Source: an uncultured Achromobacter sp. (GTDB taxonomy: Bacteria; Pseudomonadota; Gammaproteobacteria; Burkholderiales; Burkholderiaceae_B). Taken from it: a stretch of 8,571 bases of DNA. The stretch is from positions 1 to 8,571 of the forward strand of contig CAJYKY010000263.1 in the NCBI GenBank assembly GCA_913775005.1, written 5' to 3'. The notes beneath the pieces are model-generated. The model was not told where the DNA came from and did not search any database. It saw only the letters and a program-made list of their open reading frames with translations. Both the position numbers and the translations under genes were made by a program. This document shows, piece by piece, positions 1 to 6,658 of the stretch. Each line of letters starts with the position of its first letter. Position 1 is the first letter of the stretch.

Positions 1-1128
1 GCAGCCGGCGCTGTCCACCCGGTGGCGGTGCTGTCCGGCAACCGCAACTTCACCGGCCGCATTCACCCGGACCTGGATCTGGGTTTCCTGATGTCGCCGC
101 CGCTGGTCATCGCGTTTGCGCTGGCCGGTGACGCCGAGCGGGACTTGAGCCAAGAGCCGGTGCAGACGCGCGAAGACGGCCAATCCATCTACCTGCGCGA
201 CCTCTGGCCCAGCGATGCCGACATCGACGCCGCGCTGGCGCAAGGCTTGCAACCGGGCGACTACCGTGCCGCCTTCAAGATCGCCAGTGCCAACCCGGCC
301 TGGCAGGCGCTGCAATCCCCCGATACGCCGCGCTTTCCGTGGGACCCGGCCTCCACCGCGCTGCGCCGCCCGCCGTTCGCCTCGACCGCGCAGGCCGGGC
401 AGCTGGGAACCTATGTGGCGCATCCGCTGCTGGTGCTGGGCGACGACGTCACCACCGACCACCTGTCGCCCGCCAGCGCGATTCCGCCGGACAGCCTGAT
501 CGCGGATTTCCTGGTCGCGCAAGGCGACGACCGCAACGACCTGAACGTCTTCGCATCGCGCCGCGGCAATTGGGAAGTAATGATGCGCGCGGCGTTCTAC
601 AGCAAGAGCTTGAAGAATCTGCTGTGCCCGGACGCGCCCGTGGGCCACACGCGGCATGCGCCCAGCGGCGGCATCGAACCCATCTGGGTCGCGGCCGAGC
701 ACTACCGCCAGGCGGGGCTGCCCGTGGTGCTGGTGGCCGGCGCCCGCTTTGGCACCGGCTCATCGCGCGACTGGGCAGCGAAGGGCCAGCGGCTGCTGGG
801 CATCCGCGCCGTGCTGGCCGTGAGCTTTGAACGTATCCACCGGTCCAACCTGATCGGCATGGGCATTCTGCCGTTGCGCCTGCCTGACGGCGTAACGCCC
901 GCCACGCTGGACCTGCTGCCGGGCGACCGCATCGAAATCGATGCGCCTGCCGACGCGCTGGCGCCGCGCACGCCGGTGCCTGTGCGCATCCTGCGCGCCA
1001 ACGGCGCGGTGCAGACGCTGTCCGCCACCGCCGCCGTCGAGACCCAATTAGAGGTGCGCCTGTTGCGGCTCGGCGGCGTCATTCCCGCTATCCTATCGGA
1101 CACCCTGGCATCGTCTCCGACCCCATGA
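1..1128 (+). CDS. acnA: AcnA-type aconitate hydratase, C-terminal part (5' partial)
   Basis: The reading frame is open from base 1 and gives 375 residues, roughly the last two fifths of an about 890-residue AcnA-type aconitase. These enzymes interconvert citrate and isocitrate, or related tricarboxylates, through a [4Fe-4S] cluster in the cytoplasm. Visible landmarks are VLSGNRNF just after the left edge, DDVTTDHLSPASAI at about 445-486, SRRGN at 556-570, and the swivel-domain motif GTGSSRDWAAKG at 751-786, which holds the catalytic Ser-Arg pair. SFERIHRSNLIGMGILPL follows. The cluster cysteines should lie just upstream, outside the window. Differences from the housekeeping pattern, from memory, are Trp after SRRGN where AcnA usually has His, and loss of the usual FANIR segment. 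The stop overlaps the next gene's ATG, so the two are probably coupled. The fold is certain; the exact substrate is not. AcnD-type 2-methylcitrate dehydratase is less likely because of the SRRGN and TRH motifs. Confidence 0.93.
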   Translation, partial: AAGAVHPVAVLSGNRNFTGRIHPDLDLGFLMSPPLVIAFALAGDAERDLSQEPVQTREDGQSIYLRDLWPSDADIDAALAQGLQPGDYRAAFKIASANPAWQALQSPDTPRFPWDPASTALRRPPFASTAQAGQLGTYVAHPLLVLGDDVTTDHLSPASAIPPDSLIADFLVAQGDDRNDLNVFASRRGNWEVMMRAAFYSKSLKNLLCPDAPVGHTRHAPSGGIEPIWVAAEHYRQAGLPVVLVAGARFGTGSSRDWAAKGQRLLGIRAVLAVSFERIHRSNLIGMGILPLRLPDGVTPATLDLLPGDRIEIDAPADALAPRTPVPVRILRANGAVQTLSATAAVETQLEVRLLRLGGVIPAILSDTLASSPTP

Positions 1129-2030
1129 GCGCGCAATCGAACACCGTCACCAAGATTCTGGAACTGATCCGGGAAGACCGCCTGCCCGGCGGCGCGCACC
1201 TGACCGCGCAAAAGCTGGCCGACCGCCTGCGGCTGTCGCGCTCGCCCGTCAATGATGCGCTGGGCATCCTGGAGCAACACGGCATCGTGGCGCGCAAGCC
1301 CAACCGGGGCTATTTCCTGCAACACGATTTTGACGCGCTGCCTGCCGCCCCCGCTGACCTTGCCGATCTGACGCCGCCGTCTGCCGATGACATCGTCACG
1401 CAAAGCTATTTCAAGCTGGCCGATGAGCTGTTGCGCGGCCAGATGCCGATGCAATGCAGCGAAGCGCAGTTGCGCGTGCGCTACGCGTTGACGCAGGCGC
1501 AAACGCAAGCGCTCTTGGCGCGCGTATCGCAGGAAGGCTGGGCGCAGCGGCGGCCCGGCTACGGCTGGGAATTCTCGTCGATGATGACGACACCGGACAG
1601 CCTGCTTCAGTCGTACCGGCTGCGTCTGGCGCTGGAACCGGCAGCCTTGCTGGAGCCATCGTTCCGTATTGAAAAGAGCGTCATCGAACGCTGCCGCGCA
1701 GCGGAAAAGCATTTGCTGGATGGCGGCATCGCCACCGACACGGCCGACCAGCTGCACGATCGCGGCGTGCGCTTTCATGAATCGCTGGTCGAAGCGTCGG
1801 GCAATCCGTTTTTCATCGACACGATCAAGCGCGTGAACCGCGTGCGCCGCCTGCTGTCGTACCGGTCGATGCAGGACCGCACGCGCTATCGCCAGCATTG
1901 CGACCAGCATCTGGCCATCCTGGATTTGCTGGAGCGTGAACGCAACGAAGAGGCGGCGGCCGAGCTGTCCCGCCATCTGCGCAGCACGCTGGACAACCTT
2001 GCCCGCATCAGCGGACTTCTTCAGGGCTGA
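1125..2030 (+). CDS. GntR-family (FadR/FCD type) transcriptional regulator with a probable second winged helix
   Basis: This 301-residue protein is a likely DNA-binding regulator of the operon it sits in. Residues 5-65 form a typical GntR winged helix: LTAQKLADRLRLSRSPVNDAL is the helix-turn-helix and the wing ends in RGYFL. Residues 90-150 look like a second, degenerate winged helix (KLADELLRGQMP, then SQEGWAQRRPGYGWEF). Residues 160-298 resemble the all-helical FCD ligand-binding domain, with RFHESLVEASGNPFF at 216-230 and further histidines at 262 and 284. In many FCD proteins an Asp four residues before the FH histidine helps bind metal. Here that position is Gly214, with Asp212 nearby, so metal binding may be altered. 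At 301 residues it is longer than the usual 220-250, which fits the extra segment. ATG 1125 overlaps the aconitase stop and shows no clear Shine-Dalgarno sequence, so translational coupling is likely. The effector is unknown; a tricarboxylate or lactone is a guess from context. Confidence 0.9.
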   Translation: MSAQSNTVTKILELIREDRLPGGAHLTAQKLADRLRLSRSPVNDALGILEQHGIVARKPNRGYFLQHDFDALPAAPADLADLTPPSADDIVTQSYFKLADELLRGQMPMQCSEAQLRVRYALTQAQTQALLARVSQEGWAQRRPGYGWEFSSMMTTPDSLLQSYRLRLALEPAALLEPSFRIEKSVIERCRAAEKHLLDGGIATDTADQLHDRGVRFHESLVEASGNPFFIDTIKRVNRVRRLLSYRSMQDRTRYRQHCDQHLAILDLLERERNEEAAAELSRHLRSTLDNLARISGLLQG

Positions 2031-2034
2031 GGCC

Positions 2035-3090
2035 ATGCACGTTTATATCGGCTCGCGCACCACGCGAGAACGCAATGCCCGGGGCGACGGCATCAGCGTG
2101 TTTGACTACGCGCCGGACACGGGCGCGCTAACGCTGACGCAAGTGGTGGGCGGGCTGTTGAACCCGTCTTACCTGTTGCCGCATCCGGCGCTGCCGGTGC
2201 TGTACACCGTGCACGGCGACAGCCAGGAAGTCAGCGCCTTACACCGAGACCGGCACAGTGGCGCATTGACGCCGTGGCACCAGCAAGCGTGCGAAGGCCG
2301 CAACCCGGTGCATCTGGCGCTGACGCCTTCAGGCCGCAGCCTGATGGTGTCGAATCACCTGACCGGCACGCTGGCCGTGCTGCCGGTGGCGGCCGACGGC
2401 CAGCTGGGCGCGGTCACACAGACGTTGCCCATGACGGGCGAGCCCGGGCCGCATCGCAAAGAGCAGCCCTTTGCCAAGCCGCACTACAACCTGGTCGACC
2501 CTTCGGGCCGCTATGTGGTCGTGCCGGACAAGGGCTTGGACCGCGTCTTCCTCTTCGCACTGGATGCCGACGGCGCGCGTGCCGAAGCGGCTAGCGTGGC
2601 CGTCGCCCGCGAAGGCGCCGGCCCGCGCCACGCCGTGTTTCATCCGGCGGGCCGTTGGCTGTACGTGGTCAACGAACTGGACAACACCGTTGCCGCCTAC
2701 ACGCTGCAAGACGGCGCGCTGCGGCCGTTCCAGGTGCTGCCCACCTTGCCCGACACCTACACCGGCAACAGCCGCGCGGCCGGCATCAGCATCGATGCGC
2801 ACGGCCGCCATCTGTATGCGTCGAACCGGGGCGATGACAGCATTGCCGTGTTCCGCGTGGACCCGGCTAGCGGGCGCCTGACGCTGGTACAGCACGCGCC
2901 ATCCGGCGGGCGCACGCCGCGATTTTTCACGCTGTCGCCCGACGGCCGCTTTCTTTTTGCGCTGAACGAAGACAGCGACACGCTGGTGCGCTTTCGCGTC
3001 CACGCCGAAGACGGCACGCTGCATGCAGACGGCTACACGCTGCCCGTGGGCAGCCCCGTCTGCATGGTGTTCGCGCCGCAAGCCAGGTAA
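2035..3090 (+). CDS. Lactonase-family seven-bladed beta-propeller protein (6-phosphogluconolactonase / carboxymuconate cyclase-like)
   Basis: This 351-residue protein has no signal peptide and is probably cytoplasmic. It begins MHVYIGSRT and carries repeated propeller-blade motifs such as LTPSGRSLMVSNH, VDPSGRYVVVPDKG, FHPAGRWLYVVNELD, IDAHGRHLYASNRGDDSIAVF and LSPDGRFLFALNED. Length and layout match the lactonase family that includes E. coli YbhE-type 6-phosphogluconolactonase and fungal 3-carboxymuconate lactonizing enzyme. His150, Arg198, Glu214 and Arg265 sit where the proposed active-site His, Arg, Glu and Arg of the fungal enzyme would fall; that comparison is from memory. ATG 2035 is chosen because it starts the first blade strand, lies 4 bp after the regulator stop, and has AGGG at 2023-2026 eight bases upstream. 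An in-frame ATG at 1936 would add 33 basic, propeller-unlike residues inside the regulator gene. Linkage to an aconitase suggests a lactone of a polycarboxylic acid as substrate, rather than 6-phosphogluconolactone, but this is inference. Confidence 0.87.
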   Translation: MHVYIGSRTTRERNARGDGISVFDYAPDTGALTLTQVVGGLLNPSYLLPHPALPVLYTVHGDSQEVSALHRDRHSGALTPWHQQACEGRNPVHLALTPSGRSLMVSNHLTGTLAVLPVAADGQLGAVTQTLPMTGEPGPHRKEQPFAKPHYNLVDPSGRYVVVPDKGLDRVFLFALDADGARAEAASVAVAREGAGPRHAVFHPAGRWLYVVNELDNTVAAYTLQDGALRPFQVLPTLPDTYTGNSRAAGISIDAHGRHLYASNRGDDSIAVFRVDPASGRLTLVQHAPSGGRTPRFFTLSPDGRFLFALNEDSDTLVRFRVHAEDGTLHADGYTLPVGSPVCMVFAPQAR

Positions 3091-3101
3091 TCAGAAGACC
3101 A
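3091..3101. other. 11-bp gap between convergent genes, no visible terminator
   Basis: The plus-strand lactonase stop (TAA, 3088-3090) and the minus-strand receptor stop (TGA, 3104-3102) face each other across 11 bases. There is no GC-rich hairpin followed by a T tract in or immediately around the gap on either strand. Transcripts probably overlap at their 3' ends, or end by Rho or inside the opposing gene. Confidence 0.75.
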
Positions 3102-5588
3102 TCAAAAGTCCATCGACGCGGACAGCATCAGCGTGCGCGGCACGCCCTGCGACACCGTGCCGTAAGACGCCACGCCCGACCAGTACGCGCGGTTCGTCAC
3201 GTTGACGACATTGGCGCGAAACGTCACGTCCTTGCCCTGGATCTTGGTCGCGTAGCGCGCGCCCACGTCGAACGTTGTCCACGACGGCACCGACTGCGTG
3301 TTGGCCTGGTTCACGTATTCGCTGCCGGTGTGAATCATGCCGCCCGTCAGCGTCAAACCTGCCACCCACGGCGTATCCCATTCCGCGCCCAGGTTGGCCG
3401 ACCACTTGGGTACGCCCACAGGCCGGTTGCCTACCGTGGCCGCGCTGTTGGTGCGCGTCAGCTCTGCGTTCAGATACGTCACGCCGCCCAGCAGCCGCAA
3501 GCCGCGCACCGGTTCACCCGACAAGGTCAGTTCCAGGCCACGATTGCGCTGTTCGCTGTCGGCGCCGTACACGCCGTTGGTCAGCTGGCCGCTGGGTTTG
3601 CTGATTTCAAACGCGCTGAACGTCAGCATGGCGTCGGTGAAATCCACCTTCACGCCCACTTCCTTCTGCTTGGCCTTGTACGGCTTGAACACCTGGCCCG
3701 CATTGCTGGCGGTGGCGGGCGCCACATCGCCCTTGCTCAGGCCTTCTATGTAGTTCGCGTACAGCGACACATTGCTCCACGGCTTGATCACCAGACCGGC
3801 CAGCGGCGTGGTGGCGCTTTCGTCGTAGCTGACGGTGCGCGCGCCGGTCGTGGCGTTGAAGTTGCGCGATTCGATGCGTTGCTGGCGCACGCCCAGCGTC
3901 AGCTGCGCACGTTCGTCCAGGATGCTCATCGTGTCGGCCAGCGCCACGCCGGACAGGTCCGACGACGACACCTTGGGCACATTGGCCGGCGCGGCAATGA
4001 ATTGCTCGGGGCGCGTGATGGGGTGATAGATGTTGGACGTCAGCGGCGTGCCCATCACGCTGGCTTGCAGATTGCGATCGCTATACAAACTGCCCATGAC
4101 GCTGAACGCGTGGCGCACAGGGCCGGTGTCCAGCTTGGCCCGCAAGCCGGCGTTGTACGTGCTGCGATTCACCTTGAAGCGGAAATTGTTGGGCGTCACC
4201 ACCGTGTCGCCCGCGCTGTTGATGATGGTGGGCGTCTGGTCCGACAGGCGCGACACCTCGGTGTCGGATCCGCCCGCGTCGGCAAACACGGTGAGGCGGT
4301 CGCTGATGTCGTATTCCACGCGCAGCAGCGCCGACTGCCCGTCGGACTTCCACCAGCCCCAGGGCTGCGTGGCATTGCGGCGGCCATCAGCCGCGCGCGG
4401 CACGTCGATGCCGGCGGCCACCAGGAACGGCCGGGTCGGCGCATCCAGCTTTTCGTTCTGCGTCAGCAAATCCAGCGAGGCGCGCAGCCGTTCGCCCTGA
4501 TAGTCCAGCGACAGCGCACCGATCGTCGTGCGCGACGTCAGGTTGTCCAGCGGCGTATCGCCCTGCCGATGCATGCCGTTGATGCGCACGCCCCATTCGC
4601 CGTCGTTGCCGAATCGGCGGCTCAGGTCCACGCGCGCGCCGAATTGCGAATCGCCCACGTAATCCGCCGACAGGCGCGTCAAGTCCTGCGGCAGCGAACG
4701 CTTGGGCACCATGTTGATCACGCCGCCCACGCCGCTGTTGGGCGACATGCCGTACAGCAGCGCCGCCGGTCCCTTCAGCACCTCGACGCGTTCGATGTAA
4801 TCGGTGAACACGTGATAGTTCGGCGCGACGCCATACACGCCGTCGAACGCGATTTCGCCCAGGTTGCCTTCGCCTATCGGAAAACCGCGAATGTAGAAGG
4901 AATCCGTCACGCCGCCGATCTGGCCGGTAAAGCGCACCGAGGGTTCGGCATTCAAGGCATCGGCCAGCGTCACCGCCTGGCGGTTCGTCAGCAATTCCGA
5001 TGTGTAGCTTGTGACGTTGAACGGCGCATCCATGACGTCGCGGTTGCCCAGCAGGCCCAGCCTGCCGCCGCGCGCGACCTGACCGCCCGCGAATTCGGCC
5101 GGCAAGGCCGACGGGCTGACGCCCGCCGCCGCCACGGTGATGCTGGGCAACAAGGTAGCGGCTTCGCTGTCGCCAGACGGCAGCTTGCGCAGTGAATAGG
5201 CGCCGCCGCCCTGCTCGGCCAGCGCGTAGCCGGAACCGGACAGCAGCCGCGCAAACCCTTCGCGCACGGTGTAGGCGCCCGTCAGGCCGGCGCTTTGCCG
5301 GCTGGCCACCAAGGCCGGATCGAATGACAGCGGCACACCGGCCGCCGCCGCGAACTGGGCCAGCACATCCCCCAGCGGGCCGCCGGCGATGGCGTAGGAC
5401 TTGCGGGCGTCGGCAGGCCGCAAGACCGCCTCACCCGCCGCCGGGCTCTGCGCCGCCGACGGAGCGGGTACGCTCGCCGCCGCCAGCGCCATCAACCCCA
5501 CGCCCGTGGCCTGGATCATTGCCGCACGCGGCGACAGCACAGCGTGGCGGCGGGAACGGCGCGGCGACGGGGAAGTTCGGGAAACCAT
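3102..5588 (-). CDS. TonB-dependent siderophore receptor with N-terminal STN signalling domain (FecA/FpvA type)
   Basis: This 828-residue outer-membrane transporter takes up a ferric siderophore using TonB-ExbBD energy. It has an arginine-rich N-terminus and a signal peptide ending near residue 46 (PSAA before Gln47). An STN domain spans about 64-134 (YAIAGGPLGDVLAQFAAAAG, then VREGFARLLSGSGYAL), followed by a probable TonB box near 148-154 (LPSITVA). The plug covers about 185-297, including IERVEVLKGPAALLYGMSPN and GGVINMVPKR. The 22-strand barrel ends with the C-terminal aromatic SASMDF. Length is normal for receptors that also signal. The STN domain passes the ligand signal to a FecR protein, and such a protein is encoded just upstream on the same strand. 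ATG 5588 is supported by AAGGA seven bases upstream; Met24 could also begin a signal peptide but has no such support. Barrel loops do not identify the ligand. Confidence in the family is very high; the substrate is unknown. Confidence 0.96.
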   Translation of the reverse strand: MVSRTSPSPRRSRRHAVLSPRAAMIQATGVGLMALAAASVPAPSAAQSPAAGEAVLRPADARKSYAIAGGPLGDVLAQFAAAAGVPLSFDPALVASRQSAGLTGAYTVREGFARLLSGSGYALAEQGGGAYSLRKLPSGDSEAATLLPSITVAAAGVSPSALPAEFAGGQVARGGRLGLLGNRDVMDAPFNVTSYTSELLTNRQAVTLADALNAEPSVRFTGQIGGVTDSFYIRGFPIGEGNLGEIAFDGVYGVAPNYHVFTDYIERVEVLKGPAALLYGMSPNSGVGGVINMVPKRSLPQDLTRLSADYVGDSQFGARVDLSRRFGNDGEWGVRINGMHRQGDTPLDNLTSRTTIGALSLDYQGERLRASLDLLTQNEKLDAPTRPFLVAAGIDVPRAADGRRNATQPWGWWKSDGQSALLRVEYDISDRLTVFADAGGSDTEVSRLSDQTPTIINSAGDTVVTPNNFRFKVNRSTYNAGLRAKLDTGPVRHAFSVMGSLYSDRNLQASVMGTPLTSNIYHPITRPEQFIAAPANVPKVSSSDLSGVALADTMSILDERAQLTLGVRQQRIESRNFNATTGARTVSYDESATTPLAGLVIKPWSNVSLYANYIEGLSKGDVAPATASNAGQVFKPYKAKQKEVGVKVDFTDAMLTFSAFEISKPSGQLTNGVYGADSEQRNRGLELTLSGEPVRGLRLLGGVTYLNAELTRTNSAATVGNRPVGVPKWSANLGAEWDTPWVAGLTLTGGMIHTGSEYVNQANTQSVPSWTTFDVGARYATKIQGKDVTFRANVVNVTNRAYWSGVASYGTVSQGVPRTLMLSASMDF

Positions 5589-5595
5589 GAAACGA

Positions 5596-5600
5596 TCCTT
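5596..5600 (-). promoter_or_regulatory. Shine-Dalgarno sequence of the receptor gene
   Basis: On the minus strand AAGGA stands 7 bases before ATG 5588. It is the best ribosome binding site in the window and fixes the receptor start over the internal Met24. Confidence 0.8.
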
Positions 5601-5604
5601 CGTA

Positions 5605-5619
5605 GGTGACGGGGTGACG
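5605..5619. repeat. Short direct repeat GGTGACG x2 in the receptor leader
   Basis: On the plus strand GGTGACG occurs at 5605-5611 and again at 5613-5619, one base apart, between the receptor Shine-Dalgarno and the upstream inverted repeats. In the receptor mRNA this reads CGTCACC twice. It could be a binding site half-pair or chance; nothing else supports a role. Confidence 0.4.
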
Positions 5620-5620
5620 C

Positions 5621-5633
5621 TCGCAAGTTGCGA
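5621..5633. repeat. Perfect inverted repeat TCGCAA-G-TTGCGA in the receptor leader
   Basis: Six-base arms are perfectly complementary around a single central base. On DNA this fits a dimeric regulator operator; as RNA the one-base loop is too tight for all pairs to form. It lies about 33 bases upstream of the receptor start codon. Confidence 0.5.
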
Positions 5634-5641
5634 CGATTCAC

Positions 5642-5653
5642 CCGGTACACCGG
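5642..5653. repeat. Perfect inverted repeat CCGGT-AC-ACCGG in the receptor leader
   Basis: Five-base GC-rich arms flank a two-base centre. It lies just downstream of the proposed FecI-type -10 element, near the expected transcription start, where a bound protein could block initiation or escape. The function is not known. Confidence 0.5.
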
Positions 5654-5665
5654 ACGAAGGCGAAA

Positions 5666-5695
5666 AAAGGATCAGCCATCAGGCAATTAATTTGT
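5666..5695 (-). promoter_or_regulatory. Candidate FecI-type (ECF sigma) promoter of the receptor gene
   Basis: On the minus strand TCCTTT (5671 down to 5666) matches the -10 hexamer reported for E. coli FecI-dependent fecA exactly. ACAAAT (5695 down to 5690) matches four of six bases of its -35 hexamer GGAAAT, with an 18-base spacer against 17 in E. coli. The -35 overlaps the stop codon of the FecR-like gene. Transcription would start near 5659, leaving a leader of about 70 bases that holds both inverted repeats. Position and context fit control of the receptor by the neighbouring sigma factor. No conventional sigma-70 promoter was seen here. Confidence 0.45.
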
Positions 5696-6658
5696 AACGG
5701 CGGCGCGCGGCGCCACGGTCGTCCAGAACGGCGTGACGCGGCTGATCCGCACCGGCAGCGTTTTTTCCAGCAGGCGCAGGCTGCCGTCGATGTCGGTCAG
5801 CGGGAAGGCGCCCGACACTCGCAGGTCAGCCACTGCCGGGTCGCATCGCAGCACGCCCCGCCGGTAGCGCGCCAATTCGTCCACCAGATCCGCCAGCCGG
5901 CCGTTGCGCACCGCAAGCATGCCTTGCTCCCACGATGCGGCCCCGGCGTCCACGGCGGCCAGCGGTTCCACCTCGTGCGCGTTGACCACCGTCTGCTGGC
6001 CAGCGGGCAGCACCACGGCGGTGGCGCCGGCATCGCGCGGGCGGATCTCGACCGCGCCGTCGAACACCGCCACGCGGATGCGTTCGCTTTCATCGCGCAC
6101 CATGAAGCGCGTGCCCAAGGCGCGGATGGCGCCCTGCGACGTGCGCACGATGAACGGGCGCGGCGTGGGCGACGGGTCATGCCCGGTGGTCAGCAGGATT
6201 TCTCCGGCGCGCAGCCACAACACGCGCTGCTCGGGCGTATACAGGATGTCGACGGCGCTGGCCGTGTTCAGCACCAGCCGGGTGCCATCGGCCAATTCCA
6301 TGTGCCGCTGCTGCCCGGTAGCCGTGCGCACGTCGGCCGACCATTCGCGCCAGGGCAGCGTGCGCCAGCCCAGCCACGCCGACGGCCCCAGCACCAGCAA
6401 CGCGCCCAGCGCCCGCAGCGCCTGCCGCCGCCCGGGGCGCTCCAGCCGGCGCAAGGTGTCGCGGCCGATGCCGGGCGGCACCTGGCCAAAACCGCGCAGC
6501 ATGTCTTCCACCCGCTGCCACGCCGCCGCATGCGCGGCGCTGCGATCGCGCCAACGGTCGAACGCCGCGCGGTCGGCGGCGGACAGGGTTTCGGATTGAA
6601 AGCGCACCAGCCAGCCCGCGGCCTCTTCAAGAATCGCCGGATCGATCACCGCGCTCAT
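5687..6658 (-). CDS. FecR-like anti-sigma factor / sigma regulator
   Basis: This 323-residue single-pass inner-membrane protein relays the receptor's signal to the ECF sigma factor. An N-terminal cytoplasmic segment (about 8-52, DUF4880-like) has the pattern AAGWLVRF, LSAADRAAFDRWRD, HAAAWQRVE, and would bind the sigma factor. One hydrophobic segment spans about 81-99. It is preceded by GRRQALRAL, an arginine pair consistent with Tat-dependent insertion as described for E. coli FecR. The periplasmic FecR domain covers about 108-205 (LADGTRLVLNTASAVDI; GAIRALGTRFMVRDE). A C-terminal STN-like segment, about 245-308, would contact the receptor STN domain. Length is typical. ATG 6658 was chosen because it forms an ATGA overlap with the sigma-factor stop and gives the usual short start MSAVIDP. 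An upstream in-frame start would add nine residues, overlapping the sigma gene further. Confidence 0.95.
   Translation of the reverse strand: MSAVIDPAILEEAAGWLVRFQSETLSAADRAAFDRWRDRSAAHAAAWQRVEDMLRGFGQVPPGIGRDTLRRLERPGRRQALRALGALLVLGPSAWLGWRTLPWREWSADVRTATGQQRHMELADGTRLVLNTASAVDILYTPEQRVLWLRAGEILLTTGHDPSPTPRPFIVRTSQGAIRALGTRFMVRDESERIRVAVFDGAVEIRPRDAGATAVVLPAGQQTVVNAHEVEPLAAVDAGAASWEQGMLAVRNGRLADLVDELARYRRGVLRCDPAVADLRVSGAFPLTDIDGSLRLLEKTLPVRISRVTPFWTTVAPRAAVTN

Noticed and set aside
1063..1094. Possible internal promoter before the GntR gene (TTGCGG and TATCCT)
   Set aside because: The spacer is 20 bases, the -35 matches only three of six bases, and the region codes for the conserved aconitase C-terminus. 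The ATGA overlap explains expression without it.
1936..2034. Upstream in-frame ATG that would lengthen the lactonase by 33 residues
   Set aside because: The added residues are basic, unlike any propeller strand, and lie within the regulator gene. ATG 2035 has its own ribosome binding site and begins the first blade.
702..2036. A 444-codon open frame on the minus strand, antisense to the aconitase and regulator genes
   Set aside because: It spans two well-supported genes in opposite orientation, has a low-complexity Arg/Ala/Gln-rich composition and shows no family motif.
3330..5195. A 621-codon open frame on the plus strand, antisense to the TonB receptor
   Set aside because: It is an antisense shadow of a GC-rich gene. 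The product is rich in Arg, His, Ala and Gln with no recognisable domain, while the opposite strand encodes a full receptor with all family motifs.
5589..5686. Possible riboswitch or small RNA in the 98-base region before the receptor
   Set aside because: Only two short palindromes are present, with no recognisable conserved riboswitch core, and the length is small.
5661..5690. Possible Rho-independent terminator after the FecR-like gene (T-rich CCTTTTTTCG on the minus strand)
   Set aside because: The only upstream stem is a three-base-pair GCC/GGC hairpin well separated from the T run, too weak to call. The T run is better explained as part of the FecI-type -10.
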